A stretch of DNA of 11,849 nt from positions 1 through 11,849 of the forward strand of contig WTCN01000232.1 in assembly GCA_013138555.1 (NCBI GenBank). Direction: 5' to 3'. This DNA is from Methyloprofundus sp. Lineage in GTDB: Bacteria > Pseudomonadota > Gammaproteobacteria > Methylococcales > Methylomonadaceae. Below the pieces are notes generated by a model. It was not told where the DNA came from, ran no database searches, and worked only from the letters and a program-made list of their open reading frames with translations. This document shows positions 6,901 through 11,849 of this stretch, piece after piece. Position numbers and translations under genes: made by a program. Every line of letters starts with the position of its first letter. Positions within the stretch are counted from its first letter, which is position 1.

Positions 6901-7448
6901 CGTTCTACCTGTTCATTTTGTAGAATTTTGCGCGTCTCTTTTATCCCCCGGTGTACACGTACACGCACTGCACTTTCCGATATGCCCAGTTTTTTTGCCG
7001 TTTCTGAAGTAGTGAAGCCAATCACTTTAGTCAACAATAAGACATCACGATAAGCAGGTGCCAGCATGGAAAACACCATGCTTTTATTAATTTCCTCTTC
7101 AATAGGTATTGCCGTTTCCTCAATGTGTTGTAGCGTGTTTCTTTCCAAGGCCGTCTTATAAGATTTCTGGCTGCGTAATATATCAATGGTACGGTTGCGC
7201 ACAATTGCAAAAAACCAGGGGCGGAAGAGCCGTTTAGTATCATAAGTATGACGCGCATCATGAATGGCTATAAGACTTTCCTGTACGCAGTCCTCAATTA
7301 AATCAATAGGGCCAAAGCGTGACTTTAAAAAGGCCGCAATAACATGACCTAACTCATCAAGCAATTTGGCATAGCTCTGCTCATCCCCTTGCTGAGCCTT
7401 GCCCATCAACTGAGACCAACGCTGTTCGTCGTTATCTGAACGTGTCAT
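6897..7448 (-). CDS. ECF sigma factor (RNA polymerase sigma-70 family)
   Basis: At 183 aa it has only the sigma region 2 and region 4 domains, as in ECF factors. Region 2 shows DLIEDCVQESLIAIHDARHTY then RPWFFAIVRNRTIDILR (about residues 50-95). Region 4 shows LAPAYRDVLLLTKVIGFTTSE followed by the recognition helix LGISESAVRVRVHRG (about 130-172). It is coupled to the NrsF-type anti-sigma gene and follows the spondin gene by 55 bases. No Shine-Dalgarno precedes its ATG; instead a stable hairpin ends 9 bases before it. Translation may therefore be weak or conditional. It probably directs its own promoter upstream of the spondin gene. Confidence 0.9.
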   Translation of the reverse strand: MTRSDNDEQRWSQLMGKAQQGDEQSYAKLLDELGHVIAAFLKSRFGPIDLIEDCVQESLIAIHDARHTYDTKRLFRPWFFAIVRNRTIDILRSQKSYKTALERNTLQHIEETAIPIEEEINKSMVFSMLAPAYRDVLLLTKVIGFTTSETAKKLGISESAVRVRVHRGIKETRKILQNEQVER

Positions 7449-7457
7449 ATTAAAAAT

Positions 7458-7491
7458 ATCACACGCTATCTATGACTGAGTAGCGTGTGAT
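7458..7491 (-). terminator. Hairpin with T-run between spondin and sigma genes (attenuator?)
   Basis: On the minus strand ATCACACGCTA pairs perfectly with TAGCGTGTGAT (11 bp, 12-base loop) and is followed by ATTTTTAAT. This is the shape of an intrinsic terminator of moderate strength. It lies 12 bases past the spondin stop codon and its T-run reaches the sigma start codon. It would let the spondin mRNA accumulate over the sigma-nrsF message and may mask the sigma start. Confidence 0.65.
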
Positions 7492-7503
7492 TTTATAGCT
7501 AGA

Positions 7504-8187
7504 TTAATTTTTATCAATCCTTTTAATAGTGACCTGTGCAACCGAATGATGCCAATCATACCGCTTTGTGCCAAGAATTTCATTCCCTGCGTCATCCATA
7601 TCCCCCAGATCATGAAAGCCATTGCTAATATAAACAAAGCCTTCGTCGCTATCGCTTGTGATTGAGTGTGCTTCACCACCACAGCGCGGGCCGGGAATGT
7701 GCGCACAATTCTGATCATTAGCTTCGGTTCCGGCATCATACGCCAGTGCTAAATAAGACACAGAACCTTCCTCAGGCAATTTCATACCTAACAAGGCAAC
7801 AAAAGTATCATTGGTGGGCAATAGCATCGCGGCAAAAGTCAGTTGACGATGTTCAGGGAGTGCGTTAATTTCAAAGCTGCTGGTTTTTCCTGGCTCCAGA
7901 AGCCCGGGAACTGTCATAACGTGACCGACTTGATTGGGTATAGTCAGTATAATGTCAGTTAATGGCCCGGTATCACCCGCCTCTGCCAATAACTCCAGCG
8001 GTGCACCGGCAGGACTGCCAAAGGAAAACAGACTGACCGAAGCATCATGTGTTGCGACGAGTCGCGGGGTAAATGTTTGTCCCAGGGTGATATTTGTAAT
8101 TGAGACTTCATAGCGCATCATTTCTTCGGCAGTTGCCAGATTTGCTGCCAGAAAAAGCGTTAGTATTATAGTTAAACGAAATTTCAT
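7504..8187 (-). CDS. Secreted spondin-domain protein
   Basis: A signal peptide covers residues 1-20 (hydrophobic core, then ATA-EE). The rest is one Spondin_N domain. It opens RYEVSITNITLGQTFTP and ATHDASVSLFSFG, with LELLAEAGDTGPL, then a beta core, ALAYDAGTEANDQNC (Cys159), a second Cys in PGPRCGGEA, and a closing Gly-rich strand. Spondin_N proteins in bacteria are exported; their ligands are largely unknown, though the fold resembles C2-type metal or membrane-binding sandwiches. GGAGAG 5 bases before the ATG gives a strong start. An ECF-like promoter is visible upstream. It is the first gene before the sigma and anti-sigma genes, so it is probably their main regulon product, exported under envelope or metal stress. 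Confidence 0.85.
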   Translation of the reverse strand: MKFRLTIILTLFLAANLATAEEMMRYEVSITNITLGQTFTPRLVATHDASVSLFSFGSPAGAPLELLAEAGDTGPLTDIILTIPNQVGHVMTVPGLLEPGKTSSFEINALPEHRQLTFAAMLLPTNDTFVALLGMKLPEEGSVSYLALAYDAGTEANDQNCAHIPGPRCGGEAHSITSDSDEGFVYISNGFHDLGDMDDAGNEILGTKRYDWHHSVAQVTIKRIDKN

Positions 8188-8217
8188 CAGTACTCTCCAT
8201 TTTTGTTGTAAAACCCT

Positions 8218-8246
8218 AATACGGGTCGTATGGAGAAAATGTTACA
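8218..8246 (-). promoter_or_regulatory. Candidate ECF sigma promoter for the spondin gene
   Basis: Reading the minus strand, TGTAAC (8246-8241) and CGTATT (8223-8218) are 17 bases apart. An AAC-type -35 and a CGT-type -10 with this spacing fit many ECF promoters. The -10 lies about 31 bases before the spondin ATG, leaving room for a short leader with the GGAGAG ribosome site. Autoregulation by the sigma factor two genes downstream is an inference. Confidence 0.5.
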
Positions 8247-8390
8247 GTCGTGATCAAAAATATTCACTAAGACGAGCAGTGCGAGATAATATCCCATCAT
8301 GCATAGAGGCGCTCTGCATAGAATATTACCCTGAAGAGTATAAAGCCTCGCTTCCTTGTGTTGTTGTAAACCTTATTTCACACTTTGCCC
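8247..8390. other. Intergenic region between the DoxX-family gene and spondin promoter
   Basis: No supported gene. An imperfect hairpin around TGCATAGAG...CTCTGCA (about 8300-8318) could mark the end of the DoxX-family transcript, but no T-run follows it on the minus strand. The plus-strand reading frame here mostly overlaps the DoxX-family gene and is not believed. Confidence 0.4.
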
Positions 8391-9005
8391 TTATCGATAA
8401 TAAGCGGACCTGGAATTGCGAAAACTCGTGGCAATCCAGTAATCCAGACTCAAATATCGACCTGCACCGACAAAAATTAACATTAACAACATAATGGCAT
8501 AAGTCGCCGCAAACTCCACACCATTATTTAAAATAACCAGACTCCCCTGCTCCGTTAACCAATCGTAGTCGCCATGTTGCTGCAATATCTCTTTGGCGCG
8601 ACTCAAACGTCCTGCTGCTGCAATGGTTCTATCTGATGCAAATAAACCTGTAGGTTCAGAAATAGCCAGCCAGCCATTTTTCAAATGAACGCTCACAGCG
8701 GCAACAACCATAGTAATAAACAGTGGAATAGAAATCCAGCGCACGGCAAAGCCAAATAGTAGAAAGACTGCACCTAATACTTCTGAACCAGTCGCCAATC
8801 CAGCCATTAATGTTGGCATTGGCAAACCAAGTCCCCATTCAGAATTTGCAAACCATGCAACGGTACTATCAAAATTTTCTAGCTTGCGTATACCTGCCAT
8901 CCACAGTATAGGTGCCAAATAGAGCCTGAGTGCCAAAGGACCTAAAAAATCGATCGCCTGGGCGGACTCCATATAATCCTGTAATTTATTTAATAATCTA
9001 ATCAT
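8391..9005 (-). CDS. DoxX-family membrane protein, HvfX-like
   Basis: A four-helix DoxX-type inner-membrane protein. Landmarks are LALRLYLAPILWMAGIRKL, NFDSTVAWF, GLGLPMPTLMAGLATGSEVLG, VHLKNGWLAI, then LNNGVEFAATYAIMLL and GRYLSLDYWI. The LNNG-EFAATY and late DYWI segments resemble the HvfX subgroup, which accompanies copper-binding peptide (bufferin/hvf) clusters; that assignment is from memory of the family. No hvfA, hvfB or hvfC homologue is next to it here. I chose the ATG at 9005, which leaves about 20 residues before the conserved core. The open frame reaches a TTG at 9059 with no ribosome site, and an ATG at 8972 with AGGA upstream is a further alternative. It probably sits in the inner membrane; whether it shares the sigma regulon is unknown. 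Confidence 0.75.
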   Translation of the reverse strand: MIRLLNKLQDYMESAQAIDFLGPLALRLYLAPILWMAGIRKLENFDSTVAWFANSEWGLGLPMPTLMAGLATGSEVLGAVFLLFGFAVRWISIPLFITMVVAAVSVHLKNGWLAISEPTGLFASDRTIAAAGRLSRAKEILQQHGDYDWLTEQGSLVILNNGVEFAATYAIMLLMLIFVGAGRYLSLDYWIATSFRNSRSAYYR

Positions 9006-9217
9006 TTTTTTATCTAAGAGTCTTTGATGCAGCTTTAAGCTACTGTCATTTCTTAACAATACGCTGTTTTACTGAATCATACCGATTTCATAAAACATAT
9101 CCGCAACACATTATAAATGCTATAAATAAGTAAATATGTAAACGGTATCACTATTATTCATTAAAGTTCAGGGTCAATAATATTTAACCATTAGCCTATT
9201 AACAGGTAGCGACTTGT

Positions 9218-11371
9218 TCAGACTCCCCCCCGTTTCCACTGATGAAACCGGGCAACCCATGTTAATAATTTCTCTGGTTTATGGTTTTTTTTCCATATTC
9301 CAGCAGCATATTTATTAGCCTCAGCCATCGTGGGATAAATATGAATCGTTCCCAGCACTTTATTTAAGCCTAGATTATGCTTCATCGCTAAAACAAACTC
9401 GGCAATTAAATCACCCGAATGCTCACCGACGATGGTCACACCTAATATTTTATCTTTACCTGGTACTGTCAGTATTTTTACAAAACCATAAGCTTCACCA
9501 TCTGCAATCGCTCTGTCTAAATCATCGATACCATAGCGACTCACCTCATACGCAATACCCTGCTCAACTGCATCTTGCTCATTAAGCCCTACCCGCGCCA
9601 CCTCAGGATCAGTAAAGGTCGCCCAGGGAATAACAGAGTAATCAGTACGGAATTTTTTGAATGAACCAAATAAAGCATTCACAGAAGCATACCAGGCTTG
9701 ATGTGCTGCCGTATGTGTAAACTGGTAAGGCCCTGCGACATCACCACAGGCATAGATATTAGGAAAATTGGTTTGCTGAAAATCATTAATTTGTACAGTA
9801 CGCTGCGGTGATAATTCCACCCCTAAGTTCTCCAGACCATACCCCGTTGTATTGGCAGCACGACCAATCGCCAATAAAACCTGATCAAAAGCAATACGCA
9901 CCTGCTGCCCATCACGCTCTGCAAGCAGTATTTTTTCGCCATTTTCGATAATAAATTCTTTAGCAGTATGCTCAAGCTTGACATCAATACCCTCACTAAC
10001 AAATTTTTCAGCGACAGCCTCTGACACCTCAATATCTTCACGTATTAGCAAACGTGGCAGCATTTCAATAAGCGTCACCTGTACCCCTAATCTGTGAAAA
10101 GACTGGGCTAGCTCACATCCAATCGGACCACCGCCTAATACCAGCATCCGCCCGGGCTTATCACGTAAATCCCAGACTGTATCCGAAGTTAAATAGTCTA
10201 TTTTATCTAAACCCGGAATAGGGGGAACAAAAGGATGTGCACCTGCTGCAATAACAATAGAACGCGTTGTAATTACCTGACTACCTTGTGCTGTTTTTAC
10301 CTCAACTTCCCAGGGTGAAACAATGGTTGCTTCACCCTCAATCACATCCACACCCAGTTCGGTATAGCGCTCCACTGAATCATGGGGGGCAACTTTAGCA
10401 ATCACAGCTTGAACACGTGCCATAACATCAGAAAATTCGAAATCTGCGTTTATTTCCTGGATACCAAACTCTTTTGAGCGCTTCAGCATGGCTAATAGCT
10501 TACTTGACTTAATCAAGGCTTTAGATGGTACACAGCCCGTATTCAAGCAGTCTCCCCCCATATTATGCTTTTCAATTAAAGTAACTTTAGCATTCACTGC
10601 TGCAGCAATATAAGAAGTTACCAGCCCGGCAGAGCCACCGCCGATAACAATAATATTATTATCGAATTTTTTTGGTTTTTGCCATTGTTTATACACTTTA
10701 TTAGCCTGTATAGAATCAACTATTTTTTTAGCAAACATGGGAAACACTCCTAATAGCACAAATGAAGCTAATAATGCCGGTGATAAAATATCTGATAAAG
10801 ACTCAATACTGGCTAATTGCGTACCTGCATTCACATACACGATCGTACCTGCAAGCATCCCGACTTGACTGACCCAATAGAAAGTCCAGGTTTTCATGCT
10901 GGTCAAGCCCATCAGCATATTAATCATAAAGAAAGGAAACAAAGGAACCAGACGCAGGCTTAATAAATAGAATGTACCATCACGTGTAATGCCTTCATTA
11001 ATCGCATTAAGACGTTCACCGAATCTGGATTCTACACTGTCACGAAATAAAAACCGTGCCGCCAGAAATGCCAGAGTTGCACCTATTGACGAAGCAAAAG
11101 AAACAATGATTGTTCCCCATAACAAACCAAAAACAGCGGCTCCCGCCAGGGTTAAAATAGTCGCACCAGGAAGTGATAATGCCGTCACCACAATATACAC
11201 AGAGACATACCAGACAACTGAAAACACAGGGTTAGCAGCACGGTAATGTTCAATTGCAACTTGTTGTGCTTTTAATGACTCCAGAGTCAAATACTCACCT
11301 AGGCCAAAATAAAAAAAGCTCCCTATTACTAGCCCGATAGAAATCAACATAATGATGCGTGATTGTGTCAT
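9218..11371 (-). CDS. TVP38/TMEM64 membrane domain fused to FAD-dependent disulfide oxidoreductase
   Basis: Residues 1-225 are a TVP38/TMEM64 (DedA-like, SNARE-associated) domain, with ALSLPGATILTLAGAAVFG, SSIGATLAF and LRLVPLFPFFMINMLMGLT. Residues about 238-700 are a class I pyridine nucleotide-disulfide oxidoreductase: FAD motif VIGGGSAGL (242-250), redox pair Cys275/Cys280 in GGDCLNTGCVPSK, NAD(P) motif LGGGPIGCELAQSF, IYACGDVAG, and a dimerisation domain. The usual catalytic His of HPTLSE is Tyr679 in HIYPTMAE, while Glu684 is kept, so it is not a standard lipoamide dehydrogenase and it recalls mercuric-reductase-like relatives. The protein should couple cytoplasmic redox chemistry to a membrane anchor or transporter. 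GGAAAG before the ATG supports the start. The substrate is unknown. Confidence 0.88.
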   Translation of the reverse strand: MTQSRIIMLISIGLVIGSFFYFGLGEYLTLESLKAQQVAIEHYRAANPVFSVVWYVSVYIVVTALSLPGATILTLAGAAVFGLLWGTIIVSFASSIGATLAFLAARFLFRDSVESRFGERLNAINEGITRDGTFYLLSLRLVPLFPFFMINMLMGLTSMKTWTFYWVSQVGMLAGTIVYVNAGTQLASIESLSDILSPALLASFVLLGVFPMFAKKIVDSIQANKVYKQWQKPKKFDNNIIVIGGGSAGLVTSYIAAAVNAKVTLIEKHNMGGDCLNTGCVPSKALIKSSKLLAMLKRSKEFGIQEINADFEFSDVMARVQAVIAKVAPHDSVERYTELGVDVIEGEATIVSPWEVEVKTAQGSQVITTRSIVIAAGAHPFVPPIPGLDKIDYLTSDTVWDLRDKPGRMLVLGGGPIGCELAQSFHRLGVQVTLIEMLPRLLIREDIEVSEAVAEKFVSEGIDVKLEHTAKEFIIENGEKILLAERDGQQVRIAFDQVLLAIGRAANTTGYGLENLGVELSPQRTVQINDFQQTNFPNIYACGDVAGPYQFTHTAAHQAWYASVNALFGSFKKFRTDYSVIPWATFTDPEVARVGLNEQDAVEQGIAYEVSRYGIDDLDRAIADGEAYGFVKILTVPGKDKILGVTIVGEHSGDLIAEFVLAMKHNLGLNKVLGTIHIYPTMAEANKYAAGIWKKNHKPEKLLTWVARFHQWKRGGV

Positions 11372-11475
11372 TTTACTTTCCAGATTATTTAAGTTAATAA
11401 TAGGTCGTACTGATAATGAAAACCTTGCAGTGATATTAATTTATTAGCAATCTATTCGCTTCCCAGCCGTAACCC

Positions 11476-11619
11476 CGCTGCCATTAAGTTAAGCCTATTT
11501 TACAATGTAGGATGGGCAAAGGAGCTTTATCCCGTGCCCATCATAACGATGTGATGGGCACACTACGCTTTGCCCATCCTACATTTTGAACTGTGTTGGT
11601 TCTTAACTTAATGGCAGTG
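11476..11619. mobile_element. MITE-like element with 18-bp terminal inverted repeats
   Basis: The left end CGCTGCCATTAAGTTAAG (11476-11493) and the right end CTTAACTTAATGGCAGTG (11602-11619) are reverse complements with one mismatch. Immediately outside, AGCCGTAACCC occurs on both sides (11465-11475 and 11620-11630), as an 11-bp target-site duplication would. There is no coding capacity in the 144 bp, so it would depend on a transposase encoded elsewhere. The duplication length would suit IS4-type enzymes, but that is only a hint. A family A REPIN fills most of the interior. Confidence 0.75.
11506..11583. repeat. REPIN family A, copy 2 (nested in MITE)
   Basis: The same architecture as copy 1: GTAG heads at 11507-11510 and (as CTAC) 11579-11582, with GATGGGCA/TGCCCATC hairpins. 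The first 36 bases match copy 1; the spacer and the loop of the second unit differ. It lies between the arms of the MITE-like element. Confidence 0.85.
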
Positions 11620-11719
11620 AGCCGTAACCCCCTAACCTTACAAAAAATAACCTGATCCTGCCTTTAAGAAGGTAAATTGTTGCTAAGTCATAAAGTCCAA
11701 CAATAACATGTTGCTACTT

Positions 11720-11843
11720 AGAAGTGCGGATTTAATAATATCCGAAAGTCTCTGTTCTAATGTAGCCTGTATGGAGCTTGCGGAATACAGGAAGAGCAGC
11801 GCACTCACTTTCCCGTATTCCGCAAGCTCCATACGGGCTACAC
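11720..11843. repeat. REPIN family B, copy 2
   Basis: A direct-orientation copy of the 5163-5286 element, offset by 6557 bases. The core at 11762-11841 has GTAG and CTAC ends; its right stem CCCGTAT/ATACGGG is perfect here, whereas copy 1 has one mismatch. Differences between the copies are concentrated in the upstream flank. Confidence 0.85.
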
Positions 11844-11849
11844 GACTAT

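Larger units (their letters stand above)
11372..11849. other. Non-coding, repeat-rich end of window
   Basis: No gene is visible. From left to right it holds the upstream region of the TVP38-fusion gene, a MITE-like element with a nested REPIN, an unassigned AT-rich stretch (11632-11719, with two loose copies of a TGTTGCTA motif), and the second REPIN of family B running almost to the edge. Confidence 0.7.

Noticed and set aside
6809..7012. Plus-strand frame across the sigma/NrsF junction
   Set aside because: Antisense to two well-supported overlapping genes.
8279..8494. Small plus-strand frame with four cysteines, considered as a bufferin-like peptide
   Set aside because: It has no signal peptide, half of it lies antisense to the DoxX-family gene, and no ribosome site precedes it.
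9201..9218. Possible terminator hairpin at the end of the fusion gene
   Set aside because: AACAGGT/ACTTGTT has a short stem with a wobble pair, overlaps the stop codon and has no T-run.

Overview
The window looks like a chromosomal segment of a low-to-moderate GC Gammaproteobacterium. The siroheme-decarboxylase/NirJ genes, the ECF sigma factor with an NrsF-type anti-sigma factor, the DoxX/HvfX-like protein, the fused TVP38-flavoprotein and the abundant GTAG-headed REP/REPIN repeats all fit that group. A methanotroph (Methylococcales) or a sulfur oxidiser is plausible, but the sequence does not settle the genus.

Layout. (1) 1-339 is a non-coding leader holding a REPIN (inverted pair of REP sequences). 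(2) 340-2831 (+) holds two secreted surface proteins: an outer-membrane beta-barrel with a PPC-like domain, and a collagen-like Gly-X-Y protein encoded by a near-perfect 9-bp DNA repeat. (3) 3110-5164 (+) is a tight overlapping trio, nirG-nirH-nirJ. It encodes two Lrp/AsnC-fold siroheme decarboxylase subunits and the radical SAM enzyme NirJ of heme d1 synthesis. None of nirS, nirF, nirE or nirN is in view. (4) A second REPIN family lies between nirJ and the next gene, which converges on it. (5) 5369-11371 is all on the minus strand. In transcription order it holds a TVP38/TMEM64 membrane domain fused to a mercuric-reductase/lipoamide-dehydrogenase-like flavoprotein, a DoxX-family (HvfX-like) membrane protein, a secreted spondin-domain protein, an ECF sigma factor, an NrsF (DUF1109) anti-sigma factor, and a family-2 glycosyltransferase. 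(6) 11372-11849 is non-coding and repeat-rich. It holds a 144-bp MITE-like element with terminal inverted repeats and flanking direct repeats, carrying a nested REPIN of the first family, and then a second copy of the second REPIN family.

How it works together. The spondin-sigma-NrsF genes look like a self-regulating envelope or metal stress unit. A plausible ECF-type promoter sits just upstream of the spondin gene, and a terminator-like hairpin separates it from the sigma gene, which has no visible ribosome binding site. The nearby HvfX-like gene recalls SigF/NrsF-controlled bufferin (hvf/buf) operons, but no bufferin precursor, DUF692 or DUF2063 gene is present. That combination is the best candidate for an undescribed variant system. 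nirGHJ would supply only the decarboxylation and radical SAM steps of heme d1, so the rest of the pathway must be elsewhere or missing.
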